Shown: positions 32,733-44,888, counted from the stretch's first letter. The stretch is DNA of 64,000 nt from Daphnia carinata (GCF_022539665.2 NC_081337.1:11029768-11093767), one strand, 5' to 3'. Notes: a model not told the origin generated them from the sequence alone. A program made the numbers and translations.

Positions 32733-33200
32733 CAACATTTCATCATTACCACAATTTGTTAAAAACTTGCCAACAGCAAGAACTTCGTTTTCGAGTACTT
32801 CTAGAGGAACCGGTTTGCCGACGGGTTCAAGAGGTTTCATAATCCATGAACTCCCATATTTGTAAAATATTAGAAAATACGGCACAGTGACCTTTTCGGA
32901 AAAAAGAATTTGGCAAGAGTTTATTCGAGGCACATGAATGTTTCGTTGTTTTCAAATTCCCCTATGCAAATGTTCTGCTAGAGGCTGCTGGTGGCGGTTG
33001 CTTGTTTGCTGTCTACTGTTTTCTGACCTAAGGCCATCAAAATGATAAACTTGGCTAGCCTCCCTACCTACTGTACGGATTGCCATAGATAGCCATAGTT
33101 TCCTCCCATTTTGTTCTGACATGAGAATGGTGCCATTTTTCAGTAATGATTTAAACTGTGAAAATGATACCAAGGTACCAATAAGATGCGCCAGAGGCAC
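32733..33200 (-). pseudogene. Unrecognised minus-strand ORF with one internal stop
   Basis: Two ORFs, 33200-32952 and 32933-32730, lie in the same frame and are separated by a single TGA and a few codons, giving about 155 codons. The C-terminal half has hydrophobic/aromatic runs (PYFLIFYKYGSSW). No family is recognised; a decayed transposase exon is possible. Confidence 0.3.
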
Positions 33201-33513
33201 TGCTGCATATAATAACTCGATTCACTTTGTCAGAGTGGACGCCATAAACAAATGCAAAATTTTATAAATAGAATGGCTAAACAGCTATTATAATAATGAC
33301 ATGTATGCGAAAAATAATTTGAAATCCAATTGGACGTGGGAAATTCATAACTTAACGATTGTAATGCAAATTAGCAGGTTAAAACGACCAAAATCTTCTG
33401 TTCTGTTGTTTGTTTCTGTTAGTTGCACTTTTCTATCCCATAGGTTTCATTAAGCAGAGCCGAGTGTATTAGACTTGATTAATCTAAAGCACTTTCTCAA
33501 ATGGTTTCCGTGA

Positions 33514-34161
33514 CGATTGCGACAGTTCGTAAGTTGTGATGATGTATCTCTGTATGATCGATACACTGAATCATCGTACTACTGTACGATCACACCTGCC
33601 CCCAGAAACACGGATTCGGACGAATTCGACACCCAGCTGCCACCGTTAAACAACAGCACCGACAACAATCAAGTCCAAGACAAGAAATCTTCATTAGTGT
33701 TTCTTAGATCTCTGGACAGCATATTAGCTAGACTTGCAAAGTGGAACTGGAAGTTGGTACGAGACAATCCATGGATAGTCTCCTTAGCCCATTTAATATC
33801 GGTTCTGACTTTTATAATTGCGGTGTGTGGTATCATAGCGATGAAAGTTGGCTCTCCTGCAAATTCCGGTGCAATGCCGCCAACTGCAATTATAAATAAT
33901 AATTACGGAACTCTTTCTAACTCAGATGATTCTGCCAACCAATCTGGGACAATTCTTTCAACACCAATTAATGATAACAATAACGGAAACCCTTCTAACT
34001 CAAGGAATGTGGATTCTTGGAGTATAACGAAAATGGTTTTTTGTCAACAGGACAAGACGGAAGACTTCTGTGTCATGTTATTCTTGGCAAGAACGGTAAA
34101 TAGTTCATTACCGGGAAAACGGCATGATCAAACAGTAGCGGAATTTCTCACCCTCTTTTAA
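33514..34161 (+). CDS. Single-pass membrane protein ORF, unknown family, 214 codons
   Basis: Open from 33514 with no in-frame ATG before the membrane segment, so the 5' end is probably a spliced exon (an acceptor-like GCGACAG lies at 33518-33524). About 85 polar residues precede one hydrophobic helix (about residues 87-109, IVSLAHLISVLTFIIAVCGI), followed by an Asn/Ser-rich region and a C-terminal CQQDKT...FLTLF block that is also found at 10204-10330. Topology is not predictable. Element cargo or a host gene fragment caught in the block are both possible. Confidence 0.4.
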   Translation, partial: RLRQFVSCDDVSLYDRYTESSYYCTITPAPRNTDSDEFDTQLPPLNNSTDNNQVQDKKSSLVFLRSLDSILARLAKWNWKLVRDNPWIVSLAHLISVLTFIIAVCGIIAMKVGSPANSGAMPPTAIINNNYGTLSNSDDSANQSGTILSTPINDNNNGNPSNSRNVDSWSITKMVFCQQDKTEDFCVMLFLARTVNSSLPGKRHDQTVAEFLTLF

Positions 34162-34638
34162 TGTGCCCTAACAAGTGACACATACTGGTGCAAAGGTTTT
34201 ATAAATTCACTTGGAACCTCCAAAAACGCAAGTTCTTGTCAGCCAGAAACATCGTCGCCACCAGGAAAAAAAGAAAGAGCACAAGCCTACTTCGAAAATT
34301 GCTAATCAAGAAGCCACCGGAAGCTACCGGAGTCTTAGGGCCTCAAAATATGACCTAGAGAAATAGGACCGTATTTCCAATCATTTTTCCTCGGGTCCGA
34401 TTTCTCACGCATGGTGTTCCTATTTCTCTACCATGAAGGGACTATTTCTATATCGAACTCTATTTCTATTCGTAAATCGTAATGTTTTTGCATGATTATA
34501 TGCTTTATCTATTGCGATGTATTTGACCACGTTGTACTGCAAGCAGACGTGTGTTACAAGCTCAAAATGTAATGTTGGCGATTATCTAGTTCTGCTAGAT
34601 ACAAATTATTTACGCCCACTTTTAGATAACGATACGAT

Positions 34639-35646
34639 TATCGATAAAATATCTGATAACCCCCATCTATCGGCCAAAAAGAGCATTGCGCAAATGATTG
34701 TGGCTAGTTTGTTGGGTTTGTATCAATAAATATAAACAATAACCTTATGGCGGCAAGCATCGTCTTTAATAACAGATGTGATAGTGCTGTGGTTACAGAC
34801 AGCGTTTGTGGCAAAATAGTTCCACTTTCAATGCTAGATACGTATGCATATTTTTTCTCGACATTTATGTGTTGGAAAAAATGTGTTTTACTCTTCGAAA
34901 AGCAAGCAGACGACTGAAATATTATAATTGTCGATTTGTATCGATACTAATCAACAGCACTGCATTTGGGTTTTGATTCAAATTTAACAAGTGTGATGGC
35001 GCAGAACTATAATGCGAGGTCCATGACACAAAATTGTTAGATTCTAGCCCAATATTTTTCCACAATTTTTGGGTTGTGTGAGAAAAATTGCAAAAATGTT
35101 TTTACAAAAGGATGTTTTAGAAGCAGTAGCATTTGCCATTTTTTAAATTTTTCTAATAATATATTACGAAAATTAAAGAACTGATAAATTTGATGGCAAC
35201 ACCCCATGAATAATGAAGTTCACTGCGCAGATTCGTAAAATTGAGCAGACGACGACAAAATTAGATATTCGTCTGCAATTCGTATCGATATTATCCCACA
35301 ACAAATACCACCTGGCTAATAACGTTTATTGCAAAAAAACTCATGGCTAAGTGGAAGAAGATGTGACTCAGGACATAAAGGTATTGTGTTCAACCATCAA
35401 CGGAGACATAGCTTTTCACTGTTTTTAATTGTTTAAAAAATGTGTTTTTGATGGTTTTTAACGGAAATTCCCAAATCTTTTGCATAACAGTTCTATGTAT
35501 AACATTGTGACGTTTATAATAGTTAATTTGCTGTATAAGAATGCTATCAATTGCGGTGGCAACCCTGATATCAATAGTAAACAAATCTTAAATCTAAATC
35601 GTTGCAGACAACAATGTTAGATTTTCGTCTGCAATTTGTATCAATA
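34639..35646. promoter_or_regulatory. TATCGATA cluster, copy B
   Basis: TATCGATA at 34639, 34939 and 35283; the two other sites of copy A are present as TATCAATA (34731 and 35639), each a CpG-decay change. Spacing parallels copy A. Confidence 0.5.
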
Positions 35647-35734
35647 CTACCCAATAACAATTAATTGTTCAGAAGTTCATGGCAGCAATTGTATTTAGTT
35701 CAATACGCAGACAGTAACAAAGGAACAAAAATAA

Positions 35735-38700
35735 TTAAAACAATCCCGAAGCACTAGAGAACAATTGGTCGGATGGGACAGATGTAGCAGGAATTTATTA
35801 AAACTTGATTTCAACTTTGGAAAGAGGAAGCAGCTCACCACGTTTTCTTTTATCCTTCCAAAATTCCAAGGGCTCAGCAGAACGGGGCAGTAGAGGCAAG
35901 TCATTGTATTCCGCAATACAAATGATCTTGTTTGCCTCGTTACTTGGACCTTGTCCTTTTCGGTTGGCGTTTGAAATAGTCATGGCGTAGTCGTGATCAT
36001 TCAAAATCGAGTTATTTGTTGTTTTAGAACAGGCTGCTACGGGTATTTCAACTGGAGGCATGCTTCTTTTAGACGGTAAATCAATTTGGGCCTTCGTCCG
36101 CCTTTCAGCTGCATCCGAAACTTCTTTGGGGAAGTGGAGGGTCAGCTTCTTGAATCGAAAGAAAAGTTACAATGTTTACACTTTGATATTAGTTACTATA
36201 AAACACTTAAGTATTACCTTGGATCCAAATAAGTTGCAATAAGATGTTTGAGATATGCCCTTTCTTCAGGCGCCACAATGCCGGAGACTGCCGGCTCAGG
36301 GTAAAGTAGTGGCCTGGAACTTCTTAGTCCCAGCGCAGTAGCAACGGCTCGATTGGGTAACAGTCGGTGGTGACCAGTGCCGCAAATGACTTGGCGGGTC
36401 TGGGACGTGATAGTTCGGCGTGCCAGGAAAGCGCGCAGTGGTACGGGCTGGTTCCCCAAGAGATTGTTGCCAATGCCTTGAACAACCCTACGCGGCCAAT
36501 AAGACGGACACGAATAATATATGCTGAATTACTTGCAATTTGCGTGAAGGTGCCCCCGGAGCGACACGTCGGTTGAAGCGACGGTAAGTCAGGACTCTTC
36601 GAGCAACAAGGCTGGTCCACGTAGCAGGATCGCGGAGCGCGGAGAAAAAACAAACGAAGAGACGGACAGGCGAGACGGGCAGCAGCAGCTCGACAGGATG
36701 ATACCAGTCGGACAGATGATGAAAGCCAGAAGCGAGGGCAGTAACTGAACAGGCAAGTGATACAAATACCTTGAAGATTTACCGGTGGAATGAAGAGATG
36801 ACTCCGGCGGCTTCGGTGAAAATAGTGTGTATTTACTCAGCCACAATAAGTCTTTATATACCCAACTTTACAAAACACCGTTGACTGATTAATACAATAG
36901 ACAAACATAAATTTAAGAGCTGGAGTAGATGTCGCCGTCGTTTCCTTCGCCACTTAGCCACAGGATCCTTCGCTCCCTCCAATCTTCTAACTCTCCTTGA
37001 CCGACCCTCTGCGGTTTCTTCTCCATCAACCTCCTCCTTCGTCTGGGCTATAACGGGCTCCAGTCACGATGGTTTTTAGTATTGGTTTATTTCATTTGTC
37101 AACAGAGATCGCTTTACATAGAGGTAGAAACAGTCAGGTAGTTTCAATATTATAGTATCGGTTACCGGCCTTCTAAGCCAAAGATTCGTCGGACTAATCG
37201 TGCCATTCCCGTTTACTTTTTAACCTGTGCCGTCTACCGGTATACTCTCGTCATTGGCCGGAAACTTCTTGGCTAGTTCCCGCCTAGTGATGGACTTATC
37301 TCGGCTACCGACTCCTCGGTTCCGAGTGCCCGGGCTTTTGTCGCCTTCCCGTTTACCCCTTCTCCGCCCCATCGGACTGTATCGGACGTCTAGTTTCCGA
37401 CAAGATGTGGGGTTGAAATATTTCAGTGCAATGCTGAAACGAGTATTCAACCCACGGAAAAGATACTCGTTCAGCTGTTTAAGACATTTGATGTGGATGT
37501 CTGCCTCTAAATTCCGATTTCCGATTCAAGAAATGCATTACCAATCGAATCGAATGAATAACCTTCGAAATCGATGCGTAATACTGGGATGAAAGGTCAG
37601 AGGTGACTTCGTCGAACGGCTGCAACATTTCCATGGCTGAGACAAGAGTTTTCCACTCATATTCCTGTAAATCCAGCTCTGAAGGATCAATGGTGGGTGA
37701 AGAGAGAGAATCTTGAATATACTCCTTAAGCTTAACTAAACTGTTAACCATTGTCAGCGTCGAATTGCATTAAGTGACCACGTCTTGAGACAAAACCTTA
37801 CTCGTTCGGTTTTTGCATAAGGAAACTAACTTAGACGTGGCTTTAACACTTTGATGAAAGAAAGTCACAATGACTCTTGACCATGATAAAATTGAAGAAT
37901 ATTCGGGATTTCTTTCAATAGAGCCTTTGACTACAAGACTTAAGGAATTTGCAAAGCATGGAATGTGGCGAAATTCGCGATGAGCCTCTTTGACTATTTC
38001 CACAGCACGAACGATGTTATAAGCATTAATCGTGGCAACCCCTACCTCTGTCAAATCACCAAATTAAGCGTTCTGTACTAGAGAATCACAAACTACAAAA
38101 GGAATATCCAATGAACCATGCTTACCCTTGTCAACAATTTGTCAATCGACAGTCATCCTCTTCAATCGGGCGGTTAAGTTCTCGGAAGTGCAGTATTTTT
38201 CAATTTGATCTGTTGCGAAAACACGAGAAACCATTGCCATAGAAGAATTGATGAAATGAACTGCAACAGTGAGGTAGTTGCCCTTATTCCGGCACGTCCA
38301 TGTATCTGTAGTGAGTGAAACTCACTCTACCAGGAACAACTCATGGATGATCTTGTCCTTGTACATCTTCGGAAAGTAGTTGTGGGTGATGATGCTGCGT
38401 GACGGTAGTCTCACTCGCGAATCGGTGGCCAAAACCAAAGCATAGAAATGGACATCATCAATGATAGAGAGGCAGTGCATTTCCCTCACAATTAAGAGCA
38501 ATAGCTGGCGTACAATGTAAGCCAGCTTATCATTCCCTCTTCGATAAAGAAGGGCTCCACCCTCTCCTACAAACACAATAAATGAAATCGGAAATAGAGC
38601 GAGCTAATTAATTGTACTACTTACCAGTCAAAGTTCATTTGGAAGGAGCTTAACTAGATGAAGCGGATTGGCTTTCTTCACTACCTTGGTGTGAAATAGA

Positions 38701-39024
38701 CTCAGACAGCACAAGTTCATCGGCAATGCTATCTGTCACGCCAGAATCATCTACAAAAATTGTATTTAAAGTATTAGTGTTTGTGTTTGTTATGTTACCG
38801 CAATTATCTTCGTCGGTTATTTGGTTACCAAGCAATCTTCTTGGTCTCGACTTCACTGAAGTTTTGTGACGAGCCTTATTCATTTTCGAACGCACAATGA
38901 TATAAAGATCATTATGGTGCGTTTCCAGATGCCTCATCATGTTGGATGTGTTCCCACAAAACAGCACTATAGAGAGACAATTAAACCGGGACAAGGACCC
39001 CGTAGACGTGTATCCTTTCCACAC
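35735..39024 (-). pseudogene. hAT transposase with BED-like finger (copy B)
   Basis: Minus strand. 39024-38650: start MWKGYT, BED-type finger ending GNTSNMMRHLETHH (first Cys pair degenerate), then a basic linker. 38576-38322: PSRSIITHNYFP. 38054-37770: VATINAYNIVRAVEIV and HQSVKATSKL. 37751-37479: EWKTLVSAMEMLQPFDEVTS, a core hAT motif. 36061-35798: DLPLLPRSAEPLEFWKDKRK and then, in another frame, PATSVPSDQLFSSASG, the hATC dimerisation domain. An LTR splits the gene at 36248-37402. Frameshifts make it non-functional. Copy A is at 11927-14112. Confidence 0.8.
36279..37402 (-). repeat. BEL-type LTR inserted in hAT copy B
   Basis: A 1,124-bp relative of LTR X in reverse orientation, with termini TGTCGG (37402) and CCGGCA (36279). 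The inserted DNA is 36248-37402; AGATGT flanks it on both sides (36242-36247 and 37403-37408). The extra 31 bp beyond the LTR read TTGTGGCGCCTGAAGAAAGG on the minus strand, resembling a primer-binding-site leader. Block A lacks the insertion. Confidence 0.75.
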
Positions 39025-39893
39025 GAGGTCATGAATATGTTGCTTGCCAACGAGGTAACAGGTTTTTCAGCCGTTTTCCTCGTGCAACATTCCCAGAACA
39101 CGTTGCCCAATATTCTTGTTAAAAAAAAAACAGCAAAGCTAGAACACCGATGCTTATCGATGCCTTACTTTCTTTTATTTTCTTCCAGTTGATTGATTTT
39201 AAAACCTCTACCACAACTGCCGGCTTGCTGAGCGTTCTTGCTTGGTTAACTGGCGAATTAATGCCATCGGCTGAGGTGCTGTTGCAATTATTAGTTCGTA
39301 CGGTCCGCAAGAAACCTTTACTTGAATACTCCTATGTTGGTGAATAACGGGGAGTCGCTTGGTCGGAATCTAGGAACCGCTGACTCTATGGTAATGAGGC
39401 AGTAACCATGAGGTTGAATAGCAGGGGCAGCCGGATCCCATTTTACAGGAGTATTATACCGTGGACATCTCAGATAAACAATAAAATGAGATTAATTTAC
39501 ATTATTTCATTTTGGCACCTAAAACTGTCAACAGAAAGACAACACTGGTACATACAAATTTAGACCTTGATACCTGCTAATTTGGCCTTTAACAATTGCC
39601 TTAAATATGTTCTATGGATAATTGGGTTGGAAAACATTTTTCGCGGACATTTCAACATCATAGGCAGTTTAATAATTACGTCTATAATTAAATCGGTATT
39701 TATTCACGACGCTCACTGGGTAAATTGGGTTGCATCGTCGTATCCAAAAGCGCCTCTAATACATTTTACGGGTACCATGAATGCTGGATATTTGCAGTGC
39801 AGCAACGCAAAATTAACTAAATTAAATAAGAAGACCATTGGTCGGGTGTCGGGCTAAATTATTCAAATCGGATGCTACACACACCGTTAATGA
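39007..39893 (+). repeat. 885-bp unit, first copy in block B
   Basis: Starts CGTGTATCCTTTCC and ends at GCTACACACACCGTTAATGA. Contains a 96-codon plus-strand ORF (39567-39857) with AHWVNWVASSYP and NAKLTK, also found in the next copy. The unit includes the presumed 5' end of the minus-strand hAT gene. Confidence 0.65.
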
Positions 39894-40173
39894 AGTACTA
39901 AATGACAAGACAAGACACTATTTTACCACTACTGAGGAAATGACGATCGGTATACTTTTTCAATATCAAACACCTACTACTCCCCCATGCTGACTTATTG
40001 CTATTAAGTTTTCAAAGTTTTAAAAGAAAAGAAAAAATTATTTTTCATTACGTCACACGTGTTCAGGTTCTTGAGTTTTTTGGCAACATGACAATGTTTG
40101 ATGACCTTGCGCTCTTCACGAGTACTAGTCGCAGCCCTTTTTTTCCTTGAAACTGTGGATTATTTTCCAGTTG

Positions 40174-41055
40174 CCGTGTATCCTTTCGATGTGAATATGT
40201 TACTTACCAACGAGGTAATAGGTTTTTCATCCGCTTCACTCGTGTAACACTCCCAACACAGTTTCCCCAATATTCCTGTCGACAAAATTAGCAGCAAAAC
40301 TAGAATATCGATGCTAGTCGACGCCTTATTTTCTTTTTTTAGGTTCCAGTTGAATGATTTAAAAACCCTCTACCACAACTGCCGGCTTGCTGAACGTTCC
40401 TGCTGGGTGAACGGTGAATTAATGCCATCGGCTGAGGTGCTGTTGCCATGATTAGTTCGTACGGTCCGCAAAAAAACGATAACTTGAATATTCGTGTGTT
40501 GGTGAGGGTGAGTTGTTCGGTTGGAATCTGGGAACCGCTTGCTCTATGGTAATCAGGTAGTAACCTTGAGGTCGAATAACAGCGGCAGCCGGATCCCATT
40601 GGACAGGAGTATTGTACTGTGGACATTTCAGGTAAACAATAAAATGAAATTAATTGACATAATTCATTTTGGCACTTTTTCCAGCCCAGTTATGTTTAAA
40701 GGCCAAATTAGAAGTTATCGAAGTCTAAATTTGCATCTACCAGTGTTTTCTTTCTGTTGACTGTTTTATTTTCTATGAATAATTGGGTTGAAAAATGTTC
40801 TTCGCGGACATTTCACCATCATGGGTATTTTAATAATAATGTCTATAAGTAAATCTCTATTTGTTCACAACGCTCACTGGGTAAACTGGGTTGCATCGTC
40901 ACATCCAACATCCCCTGTAACGCATTTTGTAGATCCCATGAGTGCTGGAAATTTGCAGCGCTGCAATGCAAAATTGACTAAATAAAATAATAAGACCATT
41001 TATCAGGTGTCGGGCTAAATTATTGAAATCGTATGCTACACACAATGTTAATAAA
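40174..41055 (+). repeat. 885-bp unit, second copy in block B
   Basis: Same unit as 39007-39893, after a unique stretch of about 280 bp (39894-40173). Its ORF (40788-40985) preserves RGHF, AHWVNWVASSHP and NAKLTK. Confidence 0.65.
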
Positions 41056-41285
41056 CAACTAAAAAAAAAGTTGCATTCGCTATATATAGGCCCTATCTCT
41101 GGCCTTGTTGGATTCTTCCGCCTAGGGCTCCTGTATCTCCATTTGACGGTTCATGTATTTTGATGCCCGACATTTCTCTGTTCAATGCTTTTTCTTCTCC
41201 GTCTATCGGTCCCACTTGTTTCTTTTCATGTTGTCTTCTTCCTTTTCAGACCCTGGGCGTGGGTCGGACGTCAGAATTTCAGACA

Positions 41286-41296
41286 CTCCCTCCGTT
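41286..41296 (-). promoter_or_regulatory. Polypurine tract of BEL copy B
   Basis: On the minus strand AACGGAGGGAG directly precedes the LTR TGTC start, as expected for a 3' LTR. Confidence 0.6.
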
Positions 41297-41439
41297 GGAC
41301 TCTCGTCTAACCCAGAGTCCGATCCCTCCGTTTGGGGGAAACGGAGCTATGTTAGTATGGTCTCTATCAATCTGTCCTGCATGCAGTCCTAGTGGATTGA
41401 GGATTTTCATGTCCCATTATATCGGCATTGATCGAACTC

Positions 41440-42583
41440 CTTCCATTTTATCGGCTATCAGAACTCCGACTCTCCTGATTTTGCCATCCGAACCCGGGTA
41501 GAGCTTTACTACCCTCCCAGTTTTCCACTTCGATCGTTTACAATATTCGTCGTGTATTAGTACTACCTGCCCTAATTCTACTCGTTTGTGCTGTTTGGTG
41601 TAGGGCAGTGAAACTTTTCTGTCCGCTACATACTCCCTATGGAAATCTTCCCACCATTGAACTAACAGATTCCTGCGTGTTCTTTCTCTCCTGGTAAGCG
41701 AGATTCTGTCGGAGTATTCCCTTTGTTCATCGTCTGTGGGAGGTTTTTCTCTTTGTCTGTAGTCTTATATTAATTGCGTGGGTTTTAAAGGTTCATTGTC
41801 CTCGTCAGATACATAAGTCAGCGGACTCGAGTTGATGGTGTCCTCGATCTCCGTTAACACCGTCTGGAATATATCGTACTCGAAACATGTGCTACCCTAT
41901 GTTTTGTTCAATAGCCTCTTTACCGTTGGGACCATTCTCTCCCAAAATTCCCCAACCATGGTGCTAAGCTTAGTTAAAACCTCCATTTCCCATTGAGATA
42001 CACCAGCGTATTGTAAACTTTTTCGCTCTTATATGCAGCTCTTAAATATTGTGCTGCTTCTGTAAAAGTACGCGCATTCTCTGAATACATTGCGTTTGGA
42101 ACAACTCGCCTTGCGAAAAACCTCCGTAGTGCAAGTATGAATGCCGTGGTATCTTGGCTAGTGGTTACCTCACAGTGTATTGCTCTTGTAACCGCCCATG
42201 TGAATAGACAAATGTAACCTTTTGCTTGTGCGTTTTTTGTGGCTCCGATCAGCGGAAAAGGATCCTGCGAAATCAACCCGTCACATTGAACGGATTAGAT
42301 ATCTGAAGCCTGTCTACTGGTAGGTGCCGGTATTTCGTTGAACGTCCTGGCGTCAAATTTCTGGCATTTAATGCATTTTTTAAACTCCTTCTTCACTGTT
42401 TGTCTTAGTCTCGGGACCCAAAAGGTCCTCCTTATCTCTGCCATCGTCGTATTTACCTCCGTGTGTCTTAATCTTTTGCGGGTATGTTCTATTAGTTTTC
42501 TGGTCAGATAGTGGTCTTTGGCTAGTAATTTCACCGGTTTTCTGTTGTTGTTCAGCCAGTTTTAATGCCTGCCTATACGTCAC
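41440..42583 (-). pseudogene. BEL copy B integrase and DUF5641 tail
   Basis: ORF 42534-42295 holds the H2C2 finger (EHTRKRLRHTE...FKKCIKCQK). ORF 42276-41974 holds the core with TRAIHCEV and YSENARTF; the usual Asp of this SDN motif is Glu here (codon at 42079-42081). The tail near 41600-41480 reads VELGQVVLIHDE..WKTGRVVKLYPG, the DUF5641 block. Frameshifts separate them. Confidence 0.75.
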
Positions 42584-43019
42584 AGAAGTCTGTTTTTCTC
42601 TTCACATAACATTCCAAGTTTTCTAAGTTTCTCATACTTCCATGTTTTGTTTCCTGTTACTGCCATTATGATTTCCGTCAATGCATTTTGTTGCATTTCC
42701 CCACCCCGATTTGTACCATTCAGCTTCCTCTACTACTTCTATTGCCAAAATTCTGAAGTCCTTTTTACGGGCTCCTATTGCGACTTCGGCCACTGGTGCA
42801 TCTGGGTTTCCTTTATCCCTAAACCGTTTTATAGCCCTTTTGACTGTTGCCCATATTCTCACAATCGTGCATAGTTTATTATAGTCTTCGTACCATTTCC
42901 TTTCAGTTGTTATTCTATACTGCGTTATCTCGCTGATCTTCTCCTCTTTACCTATCTCTATTGCCCGTCTTTTGTCTGCTTGCGATGGGGTCTCTAGCCA
43001 TCTGACTTTGTCGCTTAAC

Positions 43020-43430
43020 TAGTCAGGTCCTACCCATCATTCTACCTTTTTGTTTAATAGACTTACTACAGCACCTCTTCATGCTATGTCCGCCGGATTC
43101 TGAATTCCTGGGAAATGTCTTATCGCCTCTACCGGAATTTGTCTCCTAATTTCTGTTACTCTTGTTGTGGACAAATTGCTTCCATCTCCCGGACTACCCC
43201 TTTATCCACCAATAGGCTATAGCCGAATCTATCCATAGCGTCTTATGAACGATTTGCCCAGGGCTTTCTCGTATTCCCCTAGTTGTACTGTCAGTAGGTT
43301 GCTCAATAGCTTCAACCGTGGGATGGAAACCGATTTTTGGGGTCGGGTGCTATCCTAGTTTTGCTTCACAACAGTCTTGTCTGATCTCTGTTTTGAATAA
43401 ACGCGACTGCACTGCACGCGTCGTCGCTAG
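43020..43430 (-). pseudogene. BEL copy B RNase H region
   Basis: Minus-strand reading gives ACSAVAFIQNR followed by KTRIAPDPKNRFPSH-like text, the BEL RNase H pattern; no frame is open for long. It is separated from RT by the LTR insertion at 43431-43940. Confidence 0.5.
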
Positions 43431-43940
43431 TGTAAGGAATGGCCAGGCGTACTCCTTACCTTCCCCTTTCGTTCCCACGCTTAGAACTCTTTCCCCCCCA
43501 TTCTTCCGCCAACAGGTCATCTGCCGATAGCTCTGGCCTTCAAACTTCAAACAAACACGCAGAATATTTATTCCCGTTGGGACACCTAATCCTAAACGAC
43601 CTTGCTTCTTCGTATAAATGTTGCCCTTTTTTCCAGATTGTCAGTCATTCCAGCTTCAGTTGTCGTCACAACCAGTCTAGCTTCGGTTGTCATAAAAGTC
43701 AGTGTGTTTTTAGATTTTCAGTGAGTCTACTGTTATCTTTCAGCGAGTGTGTCATAGCAACCAGTGTCATCTCAGTCAGTCTGTCTCAGTAAGTCTCCTT
43801 TCGTCAATTATCAATTTGGTCTTTGTAACATACTCGACCATCCGTGCAACAATACAACGCATCATCACTATTCCCAATCTAATAATTAAAGGAAAGGAGC
43901 AGATCTATTCCGAACCTAACACTACCGTCACAAAAAAAGT
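43431..43940 (+). repeat. Solo Gypsy-like LTR inserted in BEL copy B
   Basis: BEL coding is interrupted between ASDDACSAV (up to about 43430) and LDRWTGKAAG (from about 43943). The insert begins TGTAAGGAATGG, like the Gypsy LTR at 5688, and contains a TATA box (TATAAAT, 43613) and an initiator TCAGTC (43641). Ends are approximate; only TAG repeats at both junctions. Confidence 0.55.
43613..43646 (+). promoter_or_regulatory. Core promoter in the solo LTR
   Basis: TATAAAT at 43613 and TCAGTC at 43641, 28 bp apart. Confidence 0.5.
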
Positions 43941-44029
43941 GTAGCTGCCGGCAGCCTTCCCTGTCCATCTATCTAGTTTTGTGTCTGCAAGATCGGGCAG
44001 TCCTTTTATGAACGCTTCCCAATGCGGGA

Positions 44030-44888
44030 TTACTTTAGCCGGAATCGGTTGTCCCATCCTGTTTTCTCTATCCATATTTTCTGCATGATTATCTTTGCGA
44101 CTACCGTCACTGGAGATATTAGTCCTAGTGGGTCAAATACTTTCAGCGCTAGGCTAAAGAGCATTCTTTTCGTTGGTCTTATATTCATTTGTTCTTTTTC
44201 TCCTAGTATTTTCTCCAGGTTCAACCGGAAAGTTTCTGTTTTGGGGTTCCACACTATTCCTAGGGCTTTTACCATTTCTTCTCTAACTTGCTCGATGGTT
44301 ACCGAATCGTTCTGAAACTGTATCGTTCGTATTTTCTCCCGTAACTCTTTACTGTTTGTTGTCCATTTCCTTAGTTCCATTTCTGCTATACTGAATAACT
44401 GTTGGGCTTGCTCGATGAGCTTTACTGTTTGGGGTATGTGTTGACTGCCCCAACCAGTCTTCTACGTATAGTTACGTTCTCAGCTAGTCGACGAGCTCCG
44501 GGAAATATTTTTCATTGTCTTTTAAACATTTCAAGATTTCAGCCCTGAGTATGAATGCGCTACTCGATAGTCCGAATGGAACTCGTGCACATCTGTATTC
44601 GACTAGTCTTACGGGTTCTTCGTCTGAATCTCTTATCCATATGAACCTCACTATTTGTGCATGTTCTTCTTGTATCCCAATCTGAAGGAATGCTTGAGTG
44701 ATATCCGCTATCCAGGTTATCTTAGGTTGCCGAAATCGCAGCAACACTGCTAATAACTCCAGGTTCAGGTTTGGCCCGGTCTCCAACAGGTCGTTTGTTC
44801 TGTTGTTGGGCCGACCCGTCAACACGGGCCTGATCTTTGTGGTGGATGCCTCATTTTTTATCACTGCAGGTGTGGAAGATATTTGCAT
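44030..44888 (-). pseudogene. BEL copy B reverse transcriptase and connection
   Basis: ORF 44888-44484: WIADITQAFLQI and VPFGLSSSAFIL; ORF 44380-44030: LGIVWNPKTETFRL then LKVFDPLGLISPVTVVAKI and GWD. A short gap between them has lost the YxDD segment, so this RT is inactive. Relative to copy A, part of the DGSAHQQNRPSL region is shortened. Confidence 0.8.

Noticed and set aside
42632-42862. A Cys/Lys-rich minus-strand ORF as a separate gene
   Set aside because: It is in the BEL copy B RNase H-integrase linker and in order with the neighbouring pol pieces.
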